Notes: a model not told the origin generated them from the sequence alone. DNA of 64,000 nucleotides from JANLSE01 sp038214135 (GCA_038214135.1 JBBQSD010000002.1:1-64000); one strand, 5' to 3'; counted from the first letter of the stretch, positions 54,753-64,000 are shown. Numbers and translations: made by a program.

Positions 54753-56327
54753 GTGACGATACCGAACCGACCACGCCCAGTCGTATTGGCGATTATGGAT
54801 GGCTGGGGTGAGCGCGATGAGACGGTCGGGAATGGAGTCAAACTGGCTCATACCCCGACCGTCGATCAGTGGCGTGCAACACGGCCCTGGGCGCTCATCC
54901 ATGCTGCCGAAAAGGATGTCGGGCTGCCACCAGGCCAAATGGGTAATTCCGAGGTTGGGCATATGAACTTGGGTGCCGGGTTCATTGTTCGCCAGGATAT
55001 CACGGTGATCGATGAGAGTATCGCCGATGGCAGCTTCAACGAGAACACCGTCCTCTGCGAAACAATCGATGCGGTCAAGGCACGTGGCACCGCCCTGCAT
55101 ATCATTGGCCTGCTCGGCTCCGGTGGCGTCCACAGCCATCTCAATCACGAAAAAGCACTGATCGCACTTGCCAAGCAGCGTGGCCTCACTCGTGTCTATA
55201 TCCATCTGTTTACCGACGGGCGCGACACAATGCCGCAGAGCGGGATCGATTTTGCCCGCGATCTCATCGATTTCATCAATACTATTGGTGTCGGACAGAT
55301 TGCCAGCGTGATTGGCCGCTATTACGCCATGGATCGCGATAAACGCTGGGAACGCACCCAACTGGCCTATGATCTGCTCACCGAGGGTAAGGGCGAACCA
55401 GCACCCGATCCACTCAGCGCAATCCAACGCTCATATGATGCTGGTGTCACCGATGAATTCATCAAGCCAGCCGTTATCGCGGGCAGTGATGGCAAACCAA
55501 TCGCCACTGTTGGTGATGGCGATGCGATTGTCTGCTTTAATTTCCGCTCCGACCGTGGGCGTCAGATTACGCGCGTCTTCACCGTTGCCGAATTCGATGG
55601 CTTCCCCCGCACGATGCTGCGCGATTTGTTGTATGTGACATTCACCGAATACGAGAAGGCATTGCCGGTTCAGGTTGCCTTCCTGAATGATGATGTCGCT
55701 ATTCCACTCGCCAAGGTAATCAGCGATGCAGGGCTGAAGCAGTTCCATTCCGCCGAAACCGAGAAGTACCCGCACGTTACCTTTTTCTTCAATGGTGGGC
55801 GCGAGCAACCGCTTCCCGGCGAGGATTGGACCGTCATTCCATCCCCAAAGGATGTGGCAACCTATGATCTCAAGCCAGAGATGAGTGCGGCTGGTGTTCG
55901 GGATGCCGCTCTGGCGGCAATTGAGTCGGAGAAATACGATTTCATTCTGGTCAACTTCGCTAATCCCGATATGGTTGGCCATACCGGCTCGATCCCTGCG
56001 GTGATCAAAGCCTGTGAGATGGTCGATTCCTGTGTTGATGCCGTCGTCGCCAAAGTATTGGAAAAGGGTGGCGTCGCAATCGTCACCGCCGATCACGGCA
56101 ATGCCGAATTGATGATCGACCCAGCGACCGGCGGGCCACACACTGCCCATACAACCAACCCAGTTCCCTGTATCCTGGTCGCCGCGGATGGCCTTGGGTT
56201 GGGCAAGGATGCGGTGATAATGCGCCAGGGTGGGCGGCTGGCCGATATTGCGCCAACAATCTGTGAATTGCTTGGAATCACCACCGCGCCACAGATGTCG
56301 GGCAAGAGCCTGATCGTTCGCAAATAG
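54753..56327 (+). CDS. gpmI: 2,3-bisphosphoglycerate-independent phosphoglycerate mutase
   Basis: Interconverts 3- and 2-phosphoglycerate in glycolysis using two metal ions. VLAIMDGWGERDE opens the protein; the catalytic serine is in GQMGNSEVGHMNLGAG near 63, DGRDTMPQSG near 155 and NFRSDRGRQITR follow, and the C-terminal metal site TADHGNAELM with HTTNPVPCIL completes the family pattern. GTG start with GAGGAG upstream. Monocistronic. Confidence 0.96.
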   Translation: MTIPNRPRPVVLAIMDGWGERDETVGNGVKLAHTPTVDQWRATRPWALIHAAEKDVGLPPGQMGNSEVGHMNLGAGFIVRQDITVIDESIADGSFNENTVLCETIDAVKARGTALHIIGLLGSGGVHSHLNHEKALIALAKQRGLTRVYIHLFTDGRDTMPQSGIDFARDLIDFINTIGVGQIASVIGRYYAMDRDKRWERTQLAYDLLTEGKGEPAPDPLSAIQRSYDAGVTDEFIKPAVIAGSDGKPIATVGDGDAIVCFNFRSDRGRQITRVFTVAEFDGFPRTMLRDLLYVTFTEYEKALPVQVAFLNDDVAIPLAKVISDAGLKQFHSAETEKYPHVTFFFNGGREQPLPGEDWTVIPSPKDVATYDLKPEMSAAGVRDAALAAIESEKYDFILVNFANPDMVGHTGSIPAVIKACEMVDSCVDAVVAKVLEKGGVAIVTADHGNAELMIDPATGGPHTAHTTNPVPCILVAADGLGLGKDAVIMRQGGRLADIAPTICELLGITTAPQMSGKSLIVRK

Positions 56328-56339
56328 GAGGGCCAGACT

Positions 56340-56404
56340 GTAGGGGCGGTTCGCGAACCGCCCCGACCACCGTACCCGTAGGGGCGTATCGCATACGCCC
56401 CATC
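56340..56404. repeat. Two GTAGGGGCG palindromic repeats in tandem
   Basis: The first copy, 56340-56367, has GTAGGGGCGGTTC facing GAACCGCCCC. The second, 56378-56404, has GTAGGGGCGTAT facing ATACGCCCC across CGC. They fill the gap between the convergent gpmI and murJ genes and may act as bidirectional transcript-end hairpins. Confidence 0.8.
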
Positions 56405-56416
56405 GCCCGCGTCGAT

Positions 56417-57973
56417 CTATACCCTCCCACGCCCCCGTTTCACAACTGCATCAACAAAGAACCCTAGCGCCTCAACCCGCAGCAACAGGCATAACCCCAG
56501 ATAGGCCCCGCCGCCGATCAGGATTGCTCCAGCCAACTGGGCAAACGTTCCGAATCGTGCGAGCATGAGCGCCGCAGCCCATACTGTTCCAGCCATACCG
56601 AGCCCAGCAAGCGTACACTTGAACAGCGCCTCACCAAGGCGCAGACCATTCAGATCGATCAGGTTACGTGCCAGAATCGCCATGATCACAAGATGCGCAA
56701 TCCATTGCACCGAATTGCCAATCACCAGCGCCTCAACTCGTAGCGATGTCAATCGCAGCAATCCAAGCGCCGTCAGAATATAGCAGCCAATGGCGGCACC
56801 CTGCACAAGATTGGGGGCCAGTGTTTTGCGGCGGGCATAGAAGGCAAACAATAGCAATTGATCAAGCGCAGCGGCAGGCAACCCCGGCAAATACAGGCGC
56901 AACACACCAGCCGTTGTTAGCGTATCGGTTGGTGTAAAGGCATTCCGTTCAAGCAACAGCCGAACAACTGGTTCTGCCAGCGTTGCCAATCCAGCCGTCG
57001 CTGGCAGAATCAGCAACATCACGACCTTCAGGCCCATCGCCAGTGTTGTGCGAAATCCGTGTTCATCCGTGCCGGATTGGCGTGAAAGGGTTGGCAGGAT
57101 CGCAAACGAGACTGCCGCTGCAACTAACCCAAGCGGCAACTGAACCAGTGTCGTCGCATAGCGCATGGTCGAAAGTGCATTCTGGCCAACCTGTGAGGCC
57201 AGATTACGATCAAGCACAATACCAATCACCGAGAAGCCAATTCCAACCGCAACAGGCGCATACAAACGCAGGATTCGCCGAACGCCAGGATGCGCGAGAT
57301 CGAGAGTGAGGCGATAGGTCGCACCACGCAATCCAGGAATCTGAAGCATAACCTGCAGAAGTGAGCCTGCCACAACCCCAACAACCAGGCTCAGCGGCCC
57401 AAGCGAACGAGTGAGCAGCACGACCCCAAGGATAATGCCAAGATTATAGGCACTGGTGGTAAAAGCAGGCAGCAGGAAGCGCTGGCGAGCCTGAAGCAGT
57501 GCGGTAATCAGGCCGGAGAGGCCTAGAAACAGAACCGAGGGCAACAACAGGCGCACCATCGTCGTCGCCTGATCACGGATTCTTGGTTCAAAGCCACCAG
57601 CCAGCACAGCAACAACCAGCGGAGCCTGCCAGGCGAGCAATACCGCAAGGAAGGCGATTGTCAGCAGCGCCAGGTTGATGATCGTCGAGGCAACATGCCA
57701 GAGTTCGGCATCGTCGTGCTCGGCGTATTCACTGAACACGGGGACAAGTGCAGCGCTGATTGCGCCGCTGATCAGCAGATCATAGAGGATCGTTGTGAGC
57801 GAGGAAGCCGCTGTAAACGCATCGACGGCAGTGCTCACGCCGAAGGTGCCAGCAATCACACCTTCGCGCACCAGGCCAATGATGCGGCTGGCAATATTAC
57901 CAAGCGCAATCAGCAGTGCAGCAACAGCGATGCGCCGATGGAGACGCGGATCAGATCCGCGTATGGCGCTCAT
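56417..57973 (-). CDS. murJ: Lipid II flippase MurJ (MviN)
   Basis: MOP-superfamily flippase with 14 membrane segments. The N terminus RIAVAALLIALGNIASRIIGLVREGVIAGTFG and the conserved basic patches in the central cavity (Arg near 18-24 and later) match MurJ. At 518 residues it has normal length. It follows the LCP gene by 19 bases in the same direction, tying lipid II export to secondary polymer attachment. Confidence 0.93.
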   Translation of the reverse strand: MSAIRGSDPRLHRRIAVAALLIALGNIASRIIGLVREGVIAGTFGVSTAVDAFTAASSLTTILYDLLISGAISAALVPVFSEYAEHDDAELWHVASTIINLALLTIAFLAVLLAWQAPLVVAVLAGGFEPRIRDQATTMVRLLLPSVLFLGLSGLITALLQARQRFLLPAFTTSAYNLGIILGVVLLTRSLGPLSLVVGVVAGSLLQVMLQIPGLRGATYRLTLDLAHPGVRRILRLYAPVAVGIGFSVIGIVLDRNLASQVGQNALSTMRYATTLVQLPLGLVAAAVSFAILPTLSRQSGTDEHGFRTTLAMGLKVVMLLILPATAGLATLAEPVVRLLLERNAFTPTDTLTTAGVLRLYLPGLPAAALDQLLLFAFYARRKTLAPNLVQGAAIGCYILTALGLLRLTSLRVEALVIGNSVQWIAHLVIMAILARNLIDLNGLRLGEALFKCTLAGLGMAGTVWAAALMLARFGTFAQLAGAILIGGGAYLGLCLLLRVEALGFFVDAVVKRGRGRV

Positions 57974-57992
57974 TGTTCAGCAATCAGCGCTA

Positions 57993-59051
57993 TTAACGTA
58001 ATGTCTCAACGCCAGCAACATCCATCATTTCAGAGATAACCTGACGGAGTGCCTGTGGATCAGCAGCAAATGTCGCTGGTTGCTCAAGGCCGACGATCAT
58101 ATCCGGCCCAATTGCATAGCGCTGCACATTGGTCTGTTTCAGATCTGCTGCGATCTGGCCCAACTGCAGCATATCATTGCGCGTCAGATCGGTTCGCACA
58201 TAGTCGCGCAGCGCACTCGTATAGTTATCAATATTTGTTAACTGAGAGAGCAAGCCCTGTGTACGCACCTGATTGAAGATCGCCATCAGAACCTGTTGTT
58301 GGCGCTGATTACGGCCAAAATCGCTATCGCCATGGCGTGTACGGGCATATTGCAATGCTCGCGTGCCATCCATGAGTTGCGGGCCAACATCAAAACGAAC
58401 ACTGATCGTTCGGTAATCCTCGGTTGGATACTTTGCATCCTCAATCAGTTTTGGCACATCAACGGTGATGCCGCCAATTGTATCGATAACCTTCTTGAAC
58501 CCTTCAAAATCCACAAGAACAAAATGATGGATCGGAACACCAACCAGATTACTCACCGTTTCTTTGGCTAGCGCACCACCATACCCAGGCCCAAGCCGCC
58601 GTTCGCCAATTGGATAGGCAGCATTCACCCGCGCCGGGCCAAAACCCGGAATATCGACCCATAGATCGCGTGGGATGGAAAGCAGACTCACACGGCCAGC
58701 TTTGCGGTTGATATGCACCAGAATCATCGCATCGGTGCGCGTCACATCCTGATCCGGGCGTGAGTCAATTCCAAGCAACAGAATATTGATCGGCTCATCG
58801 GGTGCTGGTTCTTGCGTTGGCATAGCCGTGGGCAGTACGGTTGGAAGCGTTCCAAAGGCGTTGTTTTCACCACTGGAACGAACACTGGTTGGGACGGTGG
58901 TGGGCGGAAGGCTGACAGCTGGGACGATCATTGCGTCCACATCCTTCAGCGCCTGATTCATTTCTAACCCAAGCCGCAGCACTGCGACAATGACAACAAT
59001 GGCAATAGTAAGGGTGGCGCCCAAAAGCAAACGGCGTCGCGGTTGCGCCAT
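57993..59051 (-). CDS. LytR-CpsA-Psr family ligase
   Basis: Extracytoplasmic transferase that joins polymers to peptidoglycan or a lipid. One N-terminal membrane anchor (LLLGATLTIAIVVIVAVL), a Pro/Thr-rich stalk, then the LCP domain: NILLLGIDSRPDQDVTRTDAMILVHINRKAGRVSLLSIPRDLWVDIP with the conserved Arg/Asp pairs, and ALQYARTRHGDSDFGRNQRQQQVL. A GGAG site precedes ATG at 59051. The 220-bp region upstream to the MFS gene holds no evident feature. Confidence 0.92.
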   Translation of the reverse strand: MAQPRRRLLLGATLTIAIVVIVAVLRLGLEMNQALKDVDAMIVPAVSLPPTTVPTSVRSSGENNAFGTLPTVLPTAMPTQEPAPDEPINILLLGIDSRPDQDVTRTDAMILVHINRKAGRVSLLSIPRDLWVDIPGFGPARVNAAYPIGERRLGPGYGGALAKETVSNLVGVPIHHFVLVDFEGFKKVIDTIGGITVDVPKLIEDAKYPTEDYRTISVRFDVGPQLMDGTRALQYARTRHGDSDFGRNQRQQQVLMAIFNQVRTQGLLSQLTNIDNYTSALRDYVRTDLTRNDMLQLGQIAADLKQTNVQRYAIGPDMIVGLEQPATFAADPQALRQVISEMMDVAGVETLR

Positions 59052-59272
59052 ACAAAGCTCCGAATATATTGAGGATTAGGGGACAGGCAACATGGTCTGT
59101 GTCCCCACGTCACAGGTTCGTACTATACCACAACTTGGGCACATCGTGTAATAGAATCGTAAGGGTGTCATCTATCGCGTCCCTGCCGATCACAACTGAT
59201 CTCCCATGACACAACGTGTATGATATACTCATTAAAATGAACATACTTCTTATTATAGAGAGATGAGGCATT

Positions 59273-60481
59273 GTGGGTCAAGCTATTGAAGGGCCAGCGC
59301 CAGTTCTGTCATATCATTGGCGGCCTAATATCGTCTTTGCGCTTCTGCTGAGTTACTTTGCCCTTTTTGGAATTACCTTTGGCGCACAGGGCGTCATCTG
59401 GGCCGATCTTGTCAGCGAACTATCGTTGAGCAAGGGCATCTTCGGAACTGCTCAACTGAGTGCGCCGCTTATTTCGATCATCATCCTCTTGCAGGCCGAA
59501 CCGCTCTGCAATCGCTTTGGCAAGAAAGTGCTAGCACTCGTTGGGCTAGTATCGCTCGGAATCGCGATTGCCTGGATGTCCTGGGCGGATGGGTTATGGC
59601 CGCTTGTTGGATCATTGGCTCTTTCAGGTGCTGGGTTCGGCCTGATCGAGACAAGCGCCAATAGTGCCACACTCGATTGGGAAGATGCGACTGGCCGTAA
59701 GGTCATGAACTTTATGCACGCTGGCTTCAGTGGCGGCGCGGTATTGGGTGCATTGCTGGCGGCTGCGATGCTCAGAGGCGGCCTCAACTATCATCAGGTA
59801 CTCTTGGCTGTTGCGCTTATACCATTTCTCATCTTTGCAATAACCATACCAATACACTATGCCCCAGTTGAGGCTGCGGCTGATGCTGCTCCTGGCCCTG
59901 GTGCCGCCCTCCGTCTGCTGTTCAGCAGCCGCCTGATTATTGCACTGGCAATCATCTGCCTGATCAGTACCATCGGCGAAAGTGTTGCCAACAACTGGCT
60001 GGCAATCTACCTCAGCGATCTTGGTGCGCCAGTAGCTCTGGTTGGAGCAACGTTTGCACTATTTAATATCACAATGCTGATCGGACGCCTTGGCAACGCA
60101 ACCCTCGTCGCCCGTTTTGGCGAGCGTCTATCACTGATTGTGGCCGGAATCTGTATGTTCGTTGCTGGTATTATCCTGGTAGCCACAACACTGATTGCGC
60201 CAATTGTTATTGCATTTGCACTGCTTGGAATTGCTGTCGCTGGTGCTATTCCTACGGTCTTGAGCGCAACCGCCCGCATTGCGCCAGGCAAAAGTGGTTC
60301 CGTCACCGGTGCGATCATGTCTGTCGCATATCTGAGTTTTATTATATGCCCACCACTGATCGGATGGGCTGCTGAGATCGTATCGCTACGGGCAGCGCTC
60401 CTGATTATTGCTATCATTGGAATTGCTCAGTTGGCACTCGCACGTTCAATTCCGCAAACGCTAGAAGCTCCATCACACTAG
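59273..60481 (+). CDS. MFS transporter
   Basis: Twelve-segment major facilitator protein of 402 residues. The family features are a basic loop after TM2 (CNRFGKKVLAL near 79-89) and similar halves. Substrate is not apparent. GTG start. It may share the region with the glycosyltransferases but is followed by its own 69-bp gap. Confidence 0.85.
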   Translation: MGQAIEGPAPVLSYHWRPNIVFALLLSYFALFGITFGAQGVIWADLVSELSLSKGIFGTAQLSAPLISIIILLQAEPLCNRFGKKVLALVGLVSLGIAIAWMSWADGLWPLVGSLALSGAGFGLIETSANSATLDWEDATGRKVMNFMHAGFSGGAVLGALLAAAMLRGGLNYHQVLLAVALIPFLIFAITIPIHYAPVEAAADAAPGPGAALRLLFSSRLIIALAIICLISTIGESVANNWLAIYLSDLGAPVALVGATFALFNITMLIGRLGNATLVARFGERLSLIVAGICMFVAGIILVATTLIAPIVIAFALLGIAVAGAIPTVLSATARIAPGKSGSVTGAIMSVAYLSFIICPPLIGWAAEIVSLRAALLIIAIIGIAQLALARSIPQTLEAPSH

Positions 60482-60534
60482 GCATGTAATCAACTATAGC
60501 AATATTCCCTAGTAGGTATTCTCCAAAGAACAGG

Positions 60535-60540
60535 TATAAT
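60535..60540 (+). promoter_or_regulatory. -10 element very close to a start codon
   Basis: TATAAT ends nine bases before the glycosyltransferase ATG at 60550. Initiation near 60547 would give an almost leaderless mRNA; no ribosome site is visible ahead of the ATG. No clear -35. Confidence 0.4.
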
Positions 60541-60549
60541 CGTCGCGTT

Positions 60550-62907
60550 ATGCGACAAACACTACCGAAACTGCGCCAATCTGCTCTGTTCCTGATACCA
60601 TTGATCGCCACACTCATCCTGCGCCTGCTGTTATGGGAACATATTCCGCGCAGCGGCTTGATCTCCGATGAGGGTGAGTATCTGTCGGCGGCCCAATGGC
60701 TGGCCGATGGCCGTGGCTTCGATTGGTATCAGGGCTATCTGTGGACTCGTGCGCCGCTCTACCCGCTCTTTGTTGCTCTCCATCTGCGACTGTTTGGCTC
60801 AATCATCTCGCCAATCTTTATCAGCCAATCGATTTTAAGCATCATCAATGTGCTGCTGGTGTTTCAATTGGCTCGCCGCCTGGCTCCAAACCTCACCCTG
60901 CTCGCTCCACTGGCGGCACTCCTCACCGGGATCTATCTGCCATTTGCGTTGTATACCCAAACACTCCTCTCCGAAACGCTGTTCATCACCCTGATTCTGT
61001 GTGCATTTCTGGCCCTAACCACAGCCTATTTCCTGCCGCGCCACGCGATAGCAGCGGGAATCCTGTTTGGCCTTGCTACCCTAACCCGCAGTATCACTCT
61101 TGGGTTTCTGCCAATCGTGGCGATCTGGCTTTTTCTCCGAACCGCAACATCCCAGAATCAAGCACTCTCCGCAACTAGAAACACATCTCGCAGCATTCGT
61201 ACTGCCCGATCAACGCTTCTTGCTTGTTATATCGCCGCTGCTATGCTCACCATCCTCCCCTGGTCGCTGTATAACTCACGGCTGTATGGCGGGCCAGTGC
61301 TGATCGATACCAGTGGAGCCTTCAATCTGCTGCTTGGGGCGCGCACGGCCTACGATGGCAAACGCAGCGATGCCCAGGTTCGTGATTTCGCCCTTGGGCT
61401 GCTCGGCCAACCAACCGCACAACCAGTTGGCGATACATGTGCGCCATATCCAGGCTATGTGGATGCCCATGCTGCTCGCCAGAATGCACTCACGCGCGAG
61501 GGGCTATGCCTGATCATTGCCAAACCAGCGGCGTTCGCCACTAAATCGCTCGGCGAACTGATCGATCTGTTCCAGATCAACTATACCGGTGCCGAACGCT
61601 TTACCAATGGCTTCAGTACCGGTCGCCTCGAACCATCCTATGTTCTGGCGCTGTTTCTGCTCGATGATACGCTGTATGTGTTGGCACTGCCATTGGCGAT
61701 ACTCGGTTGGGCGCTTGCCCGCACCCGCTCTACCAGCCCATTGGTTAGCCTCACCGGCCTATGGTGGGCCTATAATCTGGCTATAGCGCCACTCCTGTTC
61801 GCAATCAACCGCTTCCGCCTACCACTCATGCCAATGGTCTTTATTTTTGCGGTCTGGGCCGTTCTTACACTTCGCAACAGGGGTGAGGTCAAACAATCTG
61901 CTGTTCGCACCAGTAACGCACACACTCATCCTACAGTCGGCCTATTCATTGGGTTATGCACAACCCTGGCACTCTTGTTATTCCTTGTTGCTGCCACACC
62001 ACAGGCGTATCTGGAGCCACGCGCCCCTGGTGCCGATTCACAATCGGCATCCTACCTTGGGCCATACCCATCCAGCCTGGCAATTACCGGTATTGCCATT
62101 GCCGCTCGGCCTCGCTATGAGAACGATCTGCGCTTCAAGGCCGCACTCCAACACGGCCAGTTCGATACTGCCGCTCACATGCTTACCGAAAGCGAGCTTG
62201 GTCTGGATACACGCCGTATCGGCCCTGCACTTGTGGCTGCCCAGCGGGGGCAACTGGCAACGGCGCTCACGCTGCTACCTGGCGCAGAACAGATTATCGA
62301 TCAAAAAGATCTGCTTGCTGCTGTCGTCCGTGGCGATATCCTACGCAGCCAGGGCCAACAACCAGCCGCACTCGCTACCCTGAGCGCACGATTTGTGGAC
62401 GATGCCAACCCGCTGGAATGGGCCTGGGAATGGCTGAAACCCGCGCCAACAACACGAATCAATATTGGTGGCAGCCTAGATATTGGCTACATCAAGGGCT
62501 GCTATCTCGGCGAGGGCGATACAACGATCAGCCCACCAGCAAATTTCCGCTGGTGTAGTGATGCTGCCCAACTGCGCTTCCCTGGTGCTGCAACCGGCAA
62601 CCCCCAGGTGCTCATCCTGCGTGCCGATGGGCGAGCCTGGCGCAGCTATGCCGCTGCACCGCCAGCAGTTCGGGTGATCCTTGCAGGGCGCGAAATTGGT
62701 ATATTCACTCCGGATGGCGATGGTGTTGGTGAGTTTCGTATCCCGCTTCCCGCCAACCAAGCAGGCAGCGATATCGAAATCACTCTGCACACGCCAACCT
62801 TCATACCCGATGCTGCTCGCTATAATAGCCAGCAGGGCAAGGCTGTCGTCGGCCAGGTCCAGCGCCTCGGTGTGCGCCTCGATTGGGCCGAGGTACAGAA
62901 TCCGTGA
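60550..62907 (+). CDS. GT39-type membrane glycosyltransferase (ArnT/PMT-like)
   Basis: Polyprenyl-phosphate-sugar dependent transferase with about 11 membrane segments. An extracytoplasmic acidic motif SDEGEYLSAAQWLADGRG follows TM1, as in the DE motif of ArnT/PMT enzymes. The C-terminal about 280 residues are soluble, with a TPR-like region (TAAHMLTESELGL ... LTLLPGAEQII) and a beta-rich end. Sugar and acceptor unknown. The second gene of the pair starts in a four-base GTGA overlap. Confidence 0.85.
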   Translation: MRQTLPKLRQSALFLIPLIATLILRLLLWEHIPRSGLISDEGEYLSAAQWLADGRGFDWYQGYLWTRAPLYPLFVALHLRLFGSIISPIFISQSILSIINVLLVFQLARRLAPNLTLLAPLAALLTGIYLPFALYTQTLLSETLFITLILCAFLALTTAYFLPRHAIAAGILFGLATLTRSITLGFLPIVAIWLFLRTATSQNQALSATRNTSRSIRTARSTLLACYIAAAMLTILPWSLYNSRLYGGPVLIDTSGAFNLLLGARTAYDGKRSDAQVRDFALGLLGQPTAQPVGDTCAPYPGYVDAHAARQNALTREGLCLIIAKPAAFATKSLGELIDLFQINYTGAERFTNGFSTGRLEPSYVLALFLLDDTLYVLALPLAILGWALARTRSTSPLVSLTGLWWAYNLAIAPLLFAINRFRLPLMPMVFIFAVWAVLTLRNRGEVKQSAVRTSNAHTHPTVGLFIGLCTTLALLLFLVAATPQAYLEPRAPGADSQSASYLGPYPSSLAITGIAIAARPRYENDLRFKAALQHGQFDTAAHMLTESELGLDTRRIGPALVAAQRGQLATALTLLPGAEQIIDQKDLLAAVVRGDILRSQGQQPAALATLSARFVDDANPLEWAWEWLKPAPTTRINIGGSLDIGYIKGCYLGEGDTTISPPANFRWCSDAAQLRFPGAATGNPQVLILRADGRAWRSYAAAPPAVRVILAGREIGIFTPDGDGVGEFRIPLPANQAGSDIEITLHTPTFIPDAARYNSQQGKAVVGQVQRLGVRLDWAEVQNP

Positions 62908-64000
62908 ACAATATACAGCATCCAGATGATAGCAACCCTCTGTCCCCCGCTCCCATTGGGAGCGGGGCCAGGGGTGAGGGGAAGAAGCCATCAACATCTG
63001 AGGTCATCACCATCCTCATGCTCCTCGCCCTTGCCCTGCTCCTGCGGCTGCTGATCTGGCATTGGCATGATCAATACCCGCTTGGCGGCGATGAGCGCGA
63101 ATATCTGGATCAGGCACTCCTATTGCTCCAGGAGCGTCGGTATGTCGAACTACGGCTCATGCGCCCGCCGCTCTACACAGGCTTCTTGGCCGCCAGTATC
63201 TATCTGTTCGATTCGCTCATCCAGAATCTACGGTTCGTCCAGGCGATTGTGAGCACCCTGACCGTCATTCCAGCCTATGGCCTGGCTCGCGTGCTATTCG
63301 GGCCAAGAACAGCAGCAATTGCCGGGCTGCTGGTTGCGCTCAACTATACACTGGCCGCTTCTGCAACCGAGATCCTCACCGAAACGCTGTTTATCGGTGG
63401 GCTAACAACCCTGTTGTGGGTATTGGCAGCAATCGCCCAACGCCCACGTACACCATGGCTGCCAATCCTGGCAGGGCTTATTCTCGGCGCACTTACACTC
63501 ATCCGCTCGGTTGCCCTGCCACTCCTGCCGCTTGGCGCACTCTGGCTGTTGCTTCACCCAACTAGCAGCGATAGCATGAATATTGGGCCAATTTCTGGCC
63601 GAACGTATCGCATACGGCCATATGCCACATGCCTATTTCTGATCGCCAGCCTGCTGCTGATTACACCCTGGACGATCCGAAATTATGTCACCTATGGCGG
63701 CCTGATCATCATTGATACAACTGGTGCCGAGAATGTGTGGCTCGATAACGATCCAGCCGGGCGTGAGGCGGTCAAACGCGAACTCTACGCAATGGGCGAA
63801 GATCGTGTCGGGCGGCAGCAGATCGCCACTCAACGCGGCATCGCAGCGATAACGAACAATCCGGCACGCTTCTTCAACAAAGCCTGGGCCGAGACAACCA
63901 AATTCTTTGCGCTGCAACAGTTCGATGATCTACGTGATCGTCCGGCGATCTGGGTTTCACCACTCGAAACCTGGATTCGCCTGCTTCTTGGTGATGCAAC
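62904..64000 (+). CDS. Second GT39-type membrane glycosyltransferase, cut by the window end
   Basis: GTG at 62904 overlaps the preceding stop; the frame stays open to the window end (365 codons). It begins with a 30-residue polar leader encoded by a GC-rich palindrome, then TM1 (VITILMLLALALLLRLLIW), a GGDEREYLDQALLLLQERR acidic motif like its neighbour and several membrane segments. A NIGPISGRTYRIRPYA stretch near 230-245 lies between membrane segments and is coded by a GTATCGCATAC palindrome. Likely co-transcribed paralogue acting on the same or a related glycan. The C terminus is not in the window. Confidence 0.82.
   Translation, partial: MNNIQHPDDSNPLSPAPIGSGARGEGKKPSTSEVITILMLLALALLLRLLIWHWHDQYPLGGDEREYLDQALLLLQERRYVELRLMRPPLYTGFLAASIYLFDSLIQNLRFVQAIVSTLTVIPAYGLARVLFGPRTAAIAGLLVALNYTLAASATEILTETLFIGGLTTLLWVLAAIAQRPRTPWLPILAGLILGALTLIRSVALPLLPLGALWLLLHPTSSDSMNIGPISGRTYRIRPYATCLFLIASLLLITPWTIRNYVTYGGLIIIDTTGAENVWLDNDPAGREAVKRELYAMGEDRVGRQQIATQRGIAAITNNPARFFNKAWAETTKFFALQQFDDLRDRPAIWVSPLETWIRLLLGDA
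62945..62967. repeat. GC-rich palindrome in the N-terminal codons of a glycosyltransferase
   Basis: CCCCGCTCCC-ATT-GGGAGCGGGG, 10-bp arms. It codes for SPAPIGSGA-like residues just before TM1, showing that a hairpin-type element is carried in frame. Confidence 0.6.
63604..63616. repeat. GTATCGCATAC palindrome inside a reading frame
   Basis: CGTATCGCATACG with partly matching GGCC flanks, the same core as the intergenic repeats at 29055 and 56378. It is in frame in the truncated glycosyltransferase. Confidence 0.6.

Overview
The window reads as chromosomal DNA of a bacterium that is probably a member of the Chloroflexota, class Chloroflexia. This is an inference from gene content and style and was not tested by any search. 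Supporting signs are a division and cell-wall (dcw) cluster without murE, stand-alone SpoVS next to RNase Y, many short palindromic intergenic repeats, and moderately high GC with compact operons. About 54 protein genes are supported. I saw no rRNA, tRNA, CRISPR array, prophage or transposase. The last gene is cut by the window end.

Layout. 1-7.3 kb: glutamine synthetase converging on a solitary adenine-type DNA methyltransferase, then a secreted M23 peptidase and a secreted PGRP-type amidase with a PA14-like region. 7.5-10.7 kb: a two-gene Zn/Mn-type ABC transporter and an ArsR-type regulator. 10.8-14.0 kb: galactokinase followed at once by a PhoB/PhoR-like two-component pair. 14.0-20.4 kb: smc, rny, spoVS with a clear terminator, and a CheY-like receiver. 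20.5-23.7 kb: an exopolysaccharide block (glycosyltransferase, two Wzz-like proteins, BY-kinase-like ATPase). 23.8-25.5 kb: a rubrerythrin/zinc-ribbon/DinB-like fusion and an unrecognised gene.

25.6-45.5 kb is a complete-looking dcw operon on the minus strand, transcribed in the order mraZ, rsmH, ftsL-like, class B PBP, murF, mraY, murD, rhomboid protease, ftsW, murG, membrane protein, murC, TPR protein, murB, ddl, ftsQ, ftsA, ftsZ. It starts from a good promoter (TTGAAA-N17-TATAAT), followed by three direct TGGGG repeats on a 10-bp period, which is the classical MraZ operator arrangement. murE is absent; a rhomboid protease, a TPR protein and a small membrane protein sit inside the cluster. 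A second TGGGG pair with the same period lies in the opposite orientation over a divergent -10 element that faces moaC.

45.7-64 kb: moaC, a small unknown gene, selA with a TPR/zinc-ribbon partner, two Gfo/Idh/MocA oxidoreductases, secA, a small unknown gene, gpmI, then lcp-murJ (more envelope functions), an MFS transporter and two tandem GT39-type membrane glycosyltransferases.

The most unusual layer is not a gene. Two families of small inverted repeats occupy most gene boundaries. One is a roughly 28-bp palindrome with GTAG/CTAC ends. It supplies or abuts the stop codon of several genes and appears in frame inside smc; a related core occurs inside the last glycosyltransferase. The other consists of facing arrays of a 7-bp unit (TCAGGAG and its complement CTCCTGA) around a short spacer, with the right-hand array ending just beside a stop codon.
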